Origin: JALZAQ01 sp038253885
GTDB lineage: Bacteria > Gemmatimonadota > Gemmatimonadetes > Gemmatimonadales > Gemmatimonadaceae
Assembly (NCBI GenBank): GCA_038253885.1
Contig: JBBSGP010000015.1
Span: 1 to 64,000, forward strand
Reading direction: 5' to 3'
Length of the DNA: 64,000 bases
A model generated the notes under the pieces. That model made no database searches and was not told where the DNA came from. It saw only the letters and a program-made list of their open reading frames with translations. Below, one piece after another: positions 50,657 through 59,036 of the stretch (the first letter of the stretch is position 1; every line of letters begins with the position of its first letter). A program made the translations under genes and the position numbers.

Positions 50657-52648
50657 ATGATTCTCACCCCGCGACTCACGTGCGCCGCGATCCTCTGCTG
50701 CGCACTGGCGACGGCGTCTCCTGTCCCCGCACAAGCGCGATACGACCGATCCGGCGTCGGCGACACGTCCATCTTCGCGCCACTTCCACTCCGCGCGGCG
50801 TCGGAGCAGCGGCTGGGTTCCGGCGCTCCGGGTAGCCGGTACTGGCAGAATAGGGCCGACTACGACATCCGGGCGGCCCTCGACACGGTCACCAAGACGC
50901 TTCGTGGCGAGCTCACCCTGCGGTACACGAATCGCTCGCCCGACACATTGTACTTCCTCTGGCTTCAGACGGAGCAGAACGCCTTCGCCGGCAATTCCCT
51001 CAACTCCTACATCTTTCCCCAAGCGTCTCGCTTTGGTGCCCGTGGCTTCGAGGGGGGAGACCGGATCGACCGCTTGGAGCAACGACTCGGCGCGGCCGGC
51101 AGCAAGGCCGGGAGGGGCAGGGTCGTCATCGTCGGCACACGGTCGCAGGAGACGATGTTGAAGGTGGACCTGGCGGAGCCACTCGCGCCGGGACGCACAG
51201 CGATTCTCGATATCGCGTGGCACTTCCTTGTACCCGAGCATGGGGCCGATCGGATGGGGCGCGATGGAGCCCTGTACGAGCTGGCCCAGTGGTATCCGCG
51301 GGTGGCGGTCTATGACGACGTGCGCGGATGGAACATCGAGCCCTATCTCGGGCAGGGTGAGTTCTACCTCGAGTACGGCGACTTCACCTATCAGTTGACG
51401 GTGCCGGCCGGATACATCGTGGCCGCCACGGGAACGCTGCTGAATCCGCGCGAGGTGCTCACCTCCGCGCAGATCGCCCGGCTCGCCGCGGCCGCTGTCT
51501 CGGATTCGGTCGTGCGCGTCGTGACGGCGGCCGAGCTCACGAGCGGAGCCGCGCGCCCCCGCACGTCGGATGCGGGGATGCTCACCTGGCGCTTCGCCGC
51601 CAGGAACGTCCGAGACATCGCCTGGGCCGCATCGCCCGAGTATCAATGGGACGCATCGAGTTGGATGGGGGTGATCGCCAACGCCTACTACCGCCCGGCC
51701 TCGGCGGCGAACTGGGCCGATGCGGCCGATCAATCCCGGATGTCGATCCAGGAATACTCGGAGCGCTGGTATCGCTATCCCTACCCCCAGATCTCGGCGG
51801 TCGAGGGACCGATCAGTGGGATGGAATACCCGATGCTCGCCATGGAAAACCAGAGTCGGGACCGGAAGGATCTGTACAACGTCGTGACTCACGAGATCGG
51901 TCACAACTGGTTCCCGATGATCGTGGGGTCGAACGAGCGGGCCCACATGTGGCAGGACGAAGGCTTCAATACGTTCATCAACACGTTCTCGGAAGCGCGC
52001 CGATACCCCGAGGCGGGCGACCAATTGGCGCGCGCACTCGACGAGCGTTCGCAGGTCGAGCAGGCGATGGTTTCTGGCGCTGACAAGCCCGTGGACGTCG
52101 GGCCCGACCGGATCAATCCGGCACTGCTGGGCCTGGCGGCCTACGTCAAGCCTTCGGTGGGGCTGCAGCTATTGCGACAGGAGATTCTCGGTCCCGCAAC
52201 ATTCGACGATGCGTTCCGGACCTATATCCGGCGCTGGGCGTTCAAGCATCCGACTCCCGATGATTTTTACCGCACCATGGAAGACGTCGGCGGGCGTCGC
52301 CTGGACTGGTTCTGGCGCGAGTGGTTCCTCGAGAATCCGCGCTTCGATCAGGCCATCGATACGGTGATGACCGAGACGAAAGGGGACATTATGGAGGTGG
52401 CGGTGTTCTACGGAAATCGCGCGCGTGGCGTTCTGCCCATCCGCGCCCGTTTCACCTTCAGCGATGGCAGCTCGCAGAACTTCGATTATCCCACCGAGGT
52501 TTGGAGCACGAACACGGTGCGCTATCTCCGGCGCTACCGCTTCACCGGAAAGCGCCTGACCCGCATAGAGCTCGACCCCGACAAGCGCCTGGTGGATGTG
52601 GACCGCTCCAACAACGTCTGGTCCTCCCAGCCGACGCTGACACCGTGA
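50657..52648 (+). CDS. secreted M1-family (gluzincin) metallopeptidase
   Basis: The 663-residue protein has a signal peptide (cleavage after about residue 26, PVPAQA) and an M1 aminopeptidase-like catalytic domain. Zinc ligands are His412 and His416 with catalytic Glu413 (HEIGHNW), and Glu435 (WQDEGFN). The exopeptidase motif is modified to GMEYPMLAMEN rather than GAMEN. The C-terminal third is a strand-rich domain. It probably cleaves peptides in the periplasm or outside the cell. A 14-bp palindrome spans its start codon. Its stop lies in a tandem repeat upstream of rplU. Confidence 0.9.
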   Translation: MILTPRLTCAAILCCALATASPVPAQARYDRSGVGDTSIFAPLPLRAASEQRLGSGAPGSRYWQNRADYDIRAALDTVTKTLRGELTLRYTNRSPDTLYFLWLQTEQNAFAGNSLNSYIFPQASRFGARGFEGGDRIDRLEQRLGAAGSKAGRGRVVIVGTRSQETMLKVDLAEPLAPGRTAILDIAWHFLVPEHGADRMGRDGALYELAQWYPRVAVYDDVRGWNIEPYLGQGEFYLEYGDFTYQLTVPAGYIVAATGTLLNPREVLTSAQIARLAAAAVSDSVVRVVTAAELTSGAARPRTSDAGMLTWRFAARNVRDIAWAASPEYQWDASSWMGVIANAYYRPASAANWADAADQSRMSIQEYSERWYRYPYPQISAVEGPISGMEYPMLAMENQSRDRKDLYNVVTHEIGHNWFPMIVGSNERAHMWQDEGFNTFINTFSEARRYPEAGDQLARALDERSQVEQAMVSGADKPVDVGPDRINPALLGLAAYVKPSVGLQLLRQEILGPATFDDAFRTYIRRWAFKHPTPDDFYRTMEDVGGRRLDWFWREWFLENPRFDQAIDTVMTETKGDIMEVAVFYGNRARGVLPIRARFTFSDGSSQNFDYPTEVWSTNTVRYLRRYRFTGKRLTRIELDPDKRLVDVDRSNNVWSSQPTLTP

Positions 52649-52669
52649 CTGACACGCTGACACCGTGAC
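52634..52669. repeat. two-copy tandem repeat, 20-bp period, before rplU
   Basis: ACGCTGACACCGTGAC occurs at 52634-52649 and again at 52654-52669. The first copy contains the peptidase stop codon, and the second ends two bases before the -35 element of the predicted rplU promoter. The period is close to two turns of DNA. Confidence 0.7.
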
Positions 52670-52671
52670 GG

Positions 52672-52700
52672 TTGACAGGCAACGGGCGAGTGGCTAAGTT
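52672..52700 (+). promoter_or_regulatory. predicted promoter of rplU-rpmA
   Basis: A perfect TTGACA at 52672-52677, a 17-base spacer and TAAGTT at 52695-52700 make a good sigma-70-like promoter. The mRNA would begin near 52707, about 36 bases before the rplU ATG. Confidence 0.6.
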
Positions 52701-52742
52701 CTTCTGTCTGTACCGTTTACCCAAGCTTCAGTGCCGATCGAC

Positions 52743-53060
52743 ATGACCTACGCCATCATTCGCACCGGCGGCCTGCAGTTCCGCGCCGAGCCGGGCAAGA
52801 CCCTTCGACTTCCGACCATCGCCGCGGACGTCGGATCCGCCGTCACCTTCGACGAGATTCTTCTCGGTGCTGACGGGAATTCCGTGCATGCCGGCGCTCC
52901 CCTCGTCTCCGGTGCCAAGGTCACGGGCGAGATCGTGCGCCACGGCAAGGGCGAGAAGATCGTCGTCTTCAAGTTCAGACGACGGAAGAATTACGCCCGC
53001 AAGCAAGGACATCGGCAGGGCTTCACGGAAGTGAAGATCAACGACATCTCTCTCGGTTGA
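52743..53060 (+). CDS. rplU: 50S ribosomal protein L21
   Basis: L21 binds 23S rRNA in the large subunit. The ATG at 52743 (MTYAIIRTGGLQFRAEPG) gives 105 residues, normal for the family; an in-frame GTG at 52731 would add four residues. The C-terminal basic signature FKFRRRKNYARKQGHRQGFT is typical. It is followed ten bases later by rpmA, the conserved order. Confidence 0.96.
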   Translation: MTYAIIRTGGLQFRAEPGKTLRLPTIAADVGSAVTFDEILLGADGNSVHAGAPLVSGAKVTGEIVRHGKGEKIVVFKFRRRKNYARKQGHRQGFTEVKINDISLG

Positions 53061-53070
53061 GACGACACTC

Positions 53071-53355
53071 ATGGCCCACAAGAAAGGCGTCGGCTCCAGC
53101 CGAAACGGTCGCGACAGCAACCCGAAGTACCGCGGCGTCAAGAAATACGGTGGCGAGCAGGTGCGCGCCGGGAACATCATCATTCGCCAGTGCGGGACCA
53201 AGTACCATCCGGGACGCAATGTCGGCCTGGGCACGGACTTCACGATCTACTCGCTCATCGATGGCGTCGTGAAGTTCGAGCACAAGAACAAGCTGCGGTA
53301 CAAGGTCAGCGTCTATCCGGCCGCGCGGGAGCCCGAGGCCACATCGGCAGCCTGA
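53071..53355 (+). CDS. rpmA: 50S ribosomal protein L27
   Basis: L27 lies near the peptidyl-transferase centre. The 94-residue protein begins MAHKKGVGSSRNGRDSNPK directly, without the cleavable N-terminal extension seen in Firmicutes, and contains GTKYHPGRNVGLGTDFTIY. It follows rplU by ten bases. A GC-rich hairpin is found 20 bases after its stop. The obg gene often found next is not here. Confidence 0.97.
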   Translation: MAHKKGVGSSRNGRDSNPKYRGVKKYGGEQVRAGNIIIRQCGTKYHPGRNVGLGTDFTIYSLIDGVVKFEHKNKLRYKVSVYPAAREPEATSAA

Positions 53356-53375
53356 TGCGCGCCACGCACACAGGC

Positions 53376-53397
53376 ACGCCCCCTCTCGCGGGGGCGT
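53376..53397 (+). terminator. GC-rich hairpin after rpmA (weak terminator candidate)
   Basis: ACGCCCCC (53376-53383) pairs perfectly with GGGGGCGT (53390-53397) around a 6-base loop. No T-run follows, so it may only attenuate transcription or protect the rpmA 3' end. Confidence 0.35.
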
Positions 53398-53425
53398 CGT
53401 CACATCCGGGTTCGCGGGAGTCCTG

Positions 53426-53746
53426 ATGCCGCTCTGGAGCAAGCTCAAGGAGGAGCTCGATCGGGCCGGACGGGTGGCCCAGGTGGCGTTCGATGAGGGG
53501 AAGGTGCGCCTCGATGCGCTCCGGGCTCGGCAGCTCGCCGATCGAGCCGCCCAGGCTGTCGGCTACGCCCTGTATCGCTCCCGGCAGGCCGGCAGCGACC
53601 TCGACGCGGAGACGTATGACCGGCTGAGCAGCGCGCTCGCCGGACACGAGGCAGAAGCGGGCCGCTTGGAGGCACAGATCGCCGAGGTCGTGGCACGGCG
53701 CCGCGGCGAGACGCGCCGGACGGCGCCAGCTCCCCCGGCTCCGTAG
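53426..53746 (+). CDS. hypothetical coiled-coil protein
   Basis: The 106-residue soluble protein is charged and almost wholly helical: LWSKLKEELDRAGRVAQVAF, then RLDALRARQLADRAAQAVGYALYRSRQAG, and a second helix ending in a proline tail. No known motif is recognised. It follows rpmA by 70 bases, after a hairpin, and may be read through from the rplU promoter. The following 132 bases to the DinB gene hold no other feature I can support. Confidence 0.6.
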   Translation: MPLWSKLKEELDRAGRVAQVAFDEGKVRLDALRARQLADRAAQAVGYALYRSRQAGSDLDAETYDRLSSALAGHEAEAGRLEAQIAEVVARRRGETRRTAPAPPAP

Positions 53747-53878
53747 GGAGTCGCCAGCGGCGGTTGAAATGGGGCGACCGTCGTGGCATTACCAGCGTAT
53801 CGACGCCATGATTAGGCTTCGTCTGGCTCGCCTCTAGCACCGGCACGCCGGACCCACACCCCCACGCGGAGCACTCGC

Positions 53879-54424
53879 ATGGCAACCACTGCCACACCTG
53901 CCGCCGGAACGGCGACCGTCGGCGCCTCAGAGAGTCCAAAAGCTCAATTTCTCCGGGCGTTCGAGATGGAGCACGCCACGACCATGAAGCTCCTGCGAGC
54001 CTACCCGCAGGACAAATTGGATCTGACGCCGCACCCCAAGTGCAAGAGCGCGCGCGAGCTCGCCTGGATGTTCGCTCTCGAATCAGGGCTGGCGGAGAGG
54101 GCGCTGAAGAACGAGCTCAAGTTTCCGCCCGATGGACCGATGCCGTAAGCGCCGGATTCATTCGAGGCGATTCTAGCCGAGATCGAGAAGGGATACCAAC
54201 GCGTCACAACTCTGGTCGAGAAGACCCGCGACGACGAGCTCTTCCGGACGATCAAGTTCCCGGTCGCGCCAAAGACAATCGGTGACCTGCCGACGATCCA
54301 GTTTCTCTGGTTCATCCTCTGCGATCAGATCCACCACCGCGGACAGTTCTCGATCTATCTCCGCATGGCCGGGGGAACCGTTCCCTCTATCTACGGACCG
54401 TCCCTCGACGAGCCGTGGTTCTGA
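53879..54424 (+). pseudogene. DinB-family gene interrupted by one in-frame stop
   Basis: The frame opens with ATG at 53879, with GGAG seven bases upstream, and encodes 89 residues to a TAA at 54146-54148. The same frame then continues uninterrupted for 91 codons to a TGA at 54422-54424. Both parts read as one DinB/DUF1572-like metal-binding four-helix protein: FEMEHATTMKLLRAYP with the first histidine, then FILCDQIHHRGQFSIYLRMAG, the C-terminal histidine helix of the family. Total length (about 181 residues) is normal for DinB_2 proteins. No frameshift is needed, so this is a recent nonsense mutation, readthrough or a sequencing error. A strong terminator follows. Confidence 0.8.
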
Positions 54425-54446
54425 CCTTCGCCATCATGCGCAAATG

Positions 54447-54480
54447 AAAAGCGCGAGACCTTTCAGTCTCGCGCTTTTTT
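54447..54480. terminator. bidirectional intrinsic terminator between DinB and amidohydrolase genes
   Basis: GCGCGAGAC (54451-54459) pairs with GTCTCGCGC (54466-54474), flanked by AAAA and TTTTTT, with a 6-base loop. It ends the plus-strand DinB unit and, read the other way (with a run of four T), the minus-strand amidohydrolase operon. Confidence 0.9.
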
Positions 54481-54505
54481 CATCGCGCCGTCGCGACCGG
54501 TGTGG

Positions 54506-55798
54506 TCACGGCTTCTGGAAGCTCGGCGGCAGCTTCCGGTATCGGTCCACCAGCAGGTCCTGTCTCGTCTTGCCGGTCATGCGCTTGCCGCGAATGAACA
54601 CCTGCTCGGCTCGCGTGCCGAACTCGAATGGATCGCCGCTCCACACGACGACGTTTGCTTCCGTACCCACCCGTAACGAGCCGATCCGGTCTGCGACCCC
54701 GAAGATCTGGGCCGGCGCGAGGGTGAGCGCGCGCAGCGCGTCGTCCCACGAGAGGCCATAGGCGACGGCGTTTCCCGCCTCCTGGCGGATGTTCCGCACG
54801 TTGAACGCCTCCTCATCCCCTCCGCCGGCATTTCCGATCAGCGCCACCTCCACGCCCGCCTTCCGAAGCAGCGCCGCGTTCTCCTGCCGCTGAGCGAGCG
54901 TGGCGAACGTCGTCGGGATGTTGTTCATGGCGCCGGTCAGAACAGGGACGCCGGCGGCCTTGAGCTTGCCGGCGACCATCCAGGCTTCGGCGCCACCGGT
55001 CACGACGAGACGGATCCCGTATTGCTGGGCCAGCTTCAGGGCGGCCTCGATGTCGCTGGCCTTGTCCACACTCGCGAACAGCGGAAGCCGGCCGTCGAGC
55101 ACGGGAATCATCGCTTGGAGATCGATTCGGCTGGCGGCATAGCTGCGCGTCGCGTTCCTCTCGAACTCCGTTCGGTGGCGCATGAACGATCGCGCATCGT
55201 CGAGCAGCTCGTGCATCCGCACGATCAGCTCGCCGCGAGACGCGACGCCCGCGTCCGCGGCGCTCCCGATCTCGCCCACCATGCCCACAGGCGACTTGAC
55301 AAGGAGATCCGACACCGAGCCATCCACGAGGTCGATCACCGCGGCCTGCCCCGAGATGAGTCCACCCTGCGGTGCGACCGCCACCGACGTCACTCCCTCC
55401 TGCCGGGCCGGTGCGAGCAGTACGGAGGCGGGATTGAGCCCTTCCCATACCGTGAAGGCCGCGTTGATGCCGTAGCTGTTTCGTCCCCGCGCCGAGGCCT
55501 CTCGCGTGTCCGCAACCTGCCCAATCTCCACCAGCCCGAGCTGGGTCGCCGCATCGATGAGGCCGGGAGTCACCCACTTTCCGGTCGCGTCCACGCGCTC
55601 TGTTCCAGCGGGAATCGACACATCGGTTCCGACGGCGACGATTTTTCCGTCCCGCATGAGCACGGTGGCAGCCTGAATCGGGGATCCGGACACCGGAAAG
55701 ACCTTGCCTCCCGTGATGGCGATCGTCTGCGCAGCGAGGCTCACGCCCCAGACACCTGCGACAAGGGCGATCGCCAGGTACGTCGCAACGCGCCTCAC
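54506..55798 (-). CDS. secreted amidohydrolase-like protein lacking the HxH metal motif
   Basis: The 430-residue protein has a signal peptide ending near residue 23 (GVSLAAQ) and the amidohydrolase/imidazolonepropionase-type fold: the beta-sandwich start ITGGKVFPVSG, KWVTPGLIDAATQLGL, and the closing RIGSLRVGTEANVVVWSGDPFEF. In active members the third segment reads PGLIDAHTHL or PGLVDTHSHL; here both histidines are replaced (DAATQ), so the usual metal site is probably lost. The GTG start overlaps the stop of the second, intact-looking amidohydrolase as GTGA, so the pair is co-translated, possibly as a heteromer. Confidence 0.86.
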   Translation of the reverse strand: MRRVATYLAIALVAGVWGVSLAAQTIAITGGKVFPVSGSPIQAATVLMRDGKIVAVGTDVSIPAGTERVDATGKWVTPGLIDAATQLGLVEIGQVADTREASARGRNSYGINAAFTVWEGLNPASVLLAPARQEGVTSVAVAPQGGLISGQAAVIDLVDGSVSDLLVKSPVGMVGEIGSAADAGVASRGELIVRMHELLDDARSFMRHRTEFERNATRSYAASRIDLQAMIPVLDGRLPLFASVDKASDIEAALKLAQQYGIRLVVTGGAEAWMVAGKLKAAGVPVLTGAMNNIPTTFATLAQRQENAALLRKAGVEVALIGNAGGGDEEAFNVRNIRQEAGNAVAYGLSWDDALRALTLAPAQIFGVADRIGSLRVGTEANVVVWSGDPFEFGTRAEQVFIRGKRMTGKTRQDLLVDRYRKLPPSFQKP

Positions 55799-57273
55799 TT
55801 GCTGCCTCCGCGCATGACGGGCACGAAGCCCAACTCGAAATCGGTGCGCCAGTTCTCCGCCGGATCGAGACGGTCGAAGAGCATCGCACCGTCCACCCAG
55901 ACTTTCTCCACGCGACTGTAGACGCTGAATGGGTTACCCGACCAGAGCACCACATCGGCATTCTTGCCGGGAGTCAGCGACCCGATTCGATCGTCGAGCC
56001 CAAGCGCCCAGGCGGGATTGATCGTGTTCCATTTGATCGCATCGTCCTCAGTGATCGAGATGCCGACGGCGCGGCCAGCCGCCATCCCTTTCGCGGCCTC
56101 CTGGTTGAGCCGTTGACTTCCCGATGGGTCGTCGGAGTGCACGATGACGCGAGCGCCGGCTTGATGTACAAGAGCCATGTTCTGCCGCACCGCGTCGAGC
56201 GCTTCCATCTTGAACGACCCCCAGTCTGCCCAGATGGAGGCTCCGATGCTGTCGCGCGCGAGGAGATCGGCAACCTTGTATGCCTCGACGCCGTGGTGGA
56301 AGGAGCGGATGCGATACCCGAACTCGCGGGCAATATCCATCATCTGCGCCATCTCGTCGGCGCGGTAGCAGTGATTATGGACGAGGATGTTTCCTCGGAG
56401 CACCTCGGCGAGCGTCTCCATTCCCAGGTCGCGTTGCGGGGGATCACCCTTGTGGTCACCCAGCCACTTGTCCCAGCGCCGCCGGTAGGCCTCCGCCTGG
56501 ATCCAGGCACTTCGATATCCGGCGACATTGCCCATGCGGGTCGAGGGGCCGCGGTTCGCGTAGACCCGCTTCGGGTTCTCGCCGCACGCCATCTTGAGGC
56601 CGTACTTCGCCCCCGGAAACTTCATGCCCTGCACGGTGCGCGAGGGGACAACCTTGAGCACCACGCTTCGTCCGCCGATCAGGTTGGCGGATCCCGGCAG
56701 AACCTGAATCGTCGTGATCCCACCGGCGAGATTTCGAGGGAACTGCGGATCCTGCGGCCACACCGAATGCTCGGCCCACACGTAAGGCGTCGTGGGATTG
56801 GTGGCCTCATTGCCGTCGCTCAGGGCGTCTCCGCCGGGCGCCGCGTAGACGCCGAGGTGTGAGTGTGTGTCGACCAGCCCGGGAGTGACAAATTTGCCCG
56901 TCGCGTCGATCGTGACGGCGTCGCCTGGCGAGTCGACCGTCTTTCCGACCGCGACGATCTTTCCGTCCCGAAGCAGAATAGAACCATCCTCGATGCGAGG
57001 ACCTGCCGCCGTGAAGATGGTGGCGTGGCTGATCACGGTTGTCCGCGAGGGGAAGGGCCGATAAGTGCTCGGAAACGGATCGGCGTTCGGCAGCGAGCTT
57101 CCGCCCGCTCCCGGGGCACCGACGGCACTGGCGGACGGGACCGCCGCGGGGCGCTGGCCGCTGTCGCTTGGAGCCGCGCGCTGGGGAGTGGGCTCAGTGC
57201 CAGGCCGGGCTCCACCCGGGCGCGATGAGCAGCCAGAGATGACGAGCGCGGCGGCGAGCGAAAGGTATCTCAT
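55795..57273 (-). CDS. amidohydrolase family lipoprotein with intact metal motifs
   Basis: The 492-residue protein has a lipoprotein signal (lipobox VISGC, Cys15), a long low-complexity proline/serine spacer (about 16-70), and an amidohydrolase domain. Metal-binding HxH is intact in GLVDTHSHLGVY; other likely ligands are in HNHCYRADE, FHHGVEAYK and VIVHSDDPSG. The closing RIGSLTPGKNADVVLWSGNPF is a family signature. The substrate is unknown; relatives include imidazolonepropionase and dipeptidases. It is the first gene of a two-gene unit, with no clear promoter in the 84 bases upstream. Confidence 0.9.
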   Translation of the reverse strand: MRYLSLAAALVISGCSSRPGGARPGTEPTPQRAAPSDSGQRPAAVPSASAVGAPGAGGSSLPNADPFPSTYRPFPSRTTVISHATIFTAAGPRIEDGSILLRDGKIVAVGKTVDSPGDAVTIDATGKFVTPGLVDTHSHLGVYAAPGGDALSDGNEATNPTTPYVWAEHSVWPQDPQFPRNLAGGITTIQVLPGSANLIGGRSVVLKVVPSRTVQGMKFPGAKYGLKMACGENPKRVYANRGPSTRMGNVAGYRSAWIQAEAYRRRWDKWLGDHKGDPPQRDLGMETLAEVLRGNILVHNHCYRADEMAQMMDIAREFGYRIRSFHHGVEAYKVADLLARDSIGASIWADWGSFKMEALDAVRQNMALVHQAGARVIVHSDDPSGSQRLNQEAAKGMAAGRAVGISITEDDAIKWNTINPAWALGLDDRIGSLTPGKNADVVLWSGNPFSVYSRVEKVWVDGAMLFDRLDPAENWRTDFELGFVPVMRGGSK

Positions 57274-57357
57274 CGCGAGTCGGTTCCTCGGGAATTGTTA
57301 CGGCGGGGACGCAAAGCTATGGCGGTGCGCCGAGCGTCGCCAGCCCGAGAGAATGAG

Positions 57358-58257
57358 TCAGCCGACGCGAGAAGGCAGCAGTCGCGTGGCATTGGTCTCG
57401 AGTGCCGCGCGCTGCAGAGCCGGCGGAAGGACGAGCGCGCGGAACTGCGCGACGTTCTTTGCCATGCTCGTCACCCCGGGACTGGGCCAGTCCGTACCCC
57501 AGAGCAGCCTGTCCTCGAGCTCGGCCAGCCGCGGGAAGTATTCGAGCAGGCGCTGGGGCGGAATGCCCGACAGATCCAGCCACACGTTGCGGTGTCGTCG
57601 CAGGATGAAGAAGGCCTCGTTCATGTACAGCGGTCGTCCGCCATGTGCCATGATGATCGGGAGATCGGGAAAGTCTATGGCGACATCGTCCAGATCCATC
57701 GGATTGCCGTACTTGCTCCGGGCGCCCGGAAACACGCTGGTCCCGGTGTGCACCATGACCGGTAACCCGAGGCCCTCGGCGCTCCGATAGATGTCCGCGA
57801 GCGCAGCGAGACCTTCGGTGTAGGCGTTGGCAGCGAAGTTCTGGTGCGGCGGATGGAGCTTGAGCACGCGGATGCCCATGTCGGCGAGGCGCTTCGTGGC
57901 GCCCGCCGGATCGGGAGTAGACAGGGGATCGACGCCGCCGTAGGGAAGGAGCCGCCTCCGGTCGGCCGATGCATAGTTCACCGAGAATTCGTTCGTGGAG
58001 TCATCGAATCCCATGATCCCGGGTGAGGGATAGTTGACCAGCCCCACCCGATCGATGCCCTGATCATCCATGATGCCGAGCAGCATCGACGGGCTGTCCA
58101 TGAGCGCCACCAGGAACTCGTAATGCTCTTCGCTTCCCCGCCGCATCGTCTCCATCGGCCCCGGCTTGAGCTGTCGCCACGGCTGGATGTGGATGTGCAC
58201 GTCGGTGATGCGGGTGTGCGTGGCTGGCGCTGGCTCGCCGCTGGGATGCTCCGTCAC
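57358..58257 (-). CDS. metal-dependent hydrolase of the amidohydrolase-2 (COG2159) family
   Basis: The GTG at 58257 (VTEHPSGEPAPATHTRITDV) gives 299 residues and overlaps the enoyl-CoA hydratase stop as GTGA; the much longer open frame upstream is antisense to other genes. Metal ligands: HIH in DVHIHIQPW, His in VMVHTG, His in IIMAHGG, and Asp in LLWGTDWPSPG. The family contains decarboxylases and hydrolases acting on aromatic ring-cleavage intermediates (ACMSD-like). It is the last gene of the aromatic/acyl-CoA operon. A role in ring-product processing is plausible but unproven. Confidence 0.85.
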   Translation of the reverse strand: MTEHPSGEPAPATHTRITDVHIHIQPWRQLKPGPMETMRRGSEEHYEFLVALMDSPSMLLGIMDDQGIDRVGLVNYPSPGIMGFDDSTNEFSVNYASADRRRLLPYGGVDPLSTPDPAGATKRLADMGIRVLKLHPPHQNFAANAYTEGLAALADIYRSAEGLGLPVMVHTGTSVFPGARSKYGNPMDLDDVAIDFPDLPIIMAHGGRPLYMNEAFFILRRHRNVWLDLSGIPPQRLLEYFPRLAELEDRLLWGTDWPSPGVTSMAKNVAQFRALVLPPALQRAALETNATRLLPSRVG

Positions 58258-59036
58258 CGGCCTGAAAAGCTCGCCTGGCGCTTCTCGAGGAAGGCCCGAA
58301 CGCCTTCCACCTTGTCCTCGCTGGAGAAGCAGAGCTGGAAGAGCGCTGTCTCGAGCTTCAATCCTTCGCCCAGGGGAAGACTGAGCGCGGCACGCGTGGC
58401 CTCCTTCGCCGCCGCGATCGCCACCGGGCTCTTGGAGGCAATCATCTCGGCGAGCGCGAGCGCACGCGGCAGTAGCAGTCCTGGGTCGACAACCTCTTCC
58501 ACCAGGTGGAGGCGCAGCGCCTCGCCGGCATCGATCAACTCTCCGGTGAGGATCATCTTGAGCGCGCCCCCCAGCCCGATGATCCGTGGCAATCGTTGCG
58601 TTCCTCCTCCGCCGGGAATGATGCCGAGGTTCACCTCCGGCTGACCGAAGCGCGCCGTTGCCGAGGCGACACGCAGATCGCACGCGAGTGCCAGCTCGAG
58701 GCCGCCGCCGAGGCAGAATCCGTTGATGGCTGCGATGACCGGCTTCGGCGATCGCTCGACGGCGTCGGTGATGGCGGGCGCCTTCATCGCTCGCCACTGG
58801 TCGATCGGCGCTCGACCCTCGAACTCCGCGATATCCGCACCGGCCACGAACGCCTTCTCTCCCGCACCGGTGACGACGATCGCGCGCACGTCGGTGTTGC
58901 GAAGCGCGCCGTCCAGTGCGCCAAGGAAAGCGCAGCGGACCTGGCCGTCGAGCGCATTGCGCTTCTCGGGCCGGTTGATTGTGATCAGTGCAACCCGCCC
59001 TCGAGTCTCCAGCCGAACCAGATCCGCTTCGGTCAT
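58254..59036 (-). CDS. enoyl-CoA hydratase (PaaF-like)
   Basis: The 260-residue crotonase keeps both catalytic glutamates: GGGLELALACD and QPEVNLGIIPGGGGTQRLPR. The oxyanion motif is AFVAGADIAEF. It should hydrate 2-enoyl-CoA esters; in a phenylacetate-type pathway the equivalent is PaaF, acting on 2,3-dehydroadipyl-CoA. The ATG at 59036 overlaps the 3-hydroxyacyl-CoA dehydrogenase stop as ATGA, so the hydratase and dehydrogenase are paired. Confidence 0.92.
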   Translation of the reverse strand: MTEADLVRLETRGRVALITINRPEKRNALDGQVRCAFLGALDGALRNTDVRAIVVTGAGEKAFVAGADIAEFEGRAPIDQWRAMKAPAITDAVERSPKPVIAAINGFCLGGGLELALACDLRVASATARFGQPEVNLGIIPGGGGTQRLPRIIGLGGALKMILTGELIDAGEALRLHLVEEVVDPGLLLPRALALAEMIASKSPVAIAAAKEATRAALSLPLGEGLKLETALFQLCFSSEDKVEGVRAFLEKRQASFSGR

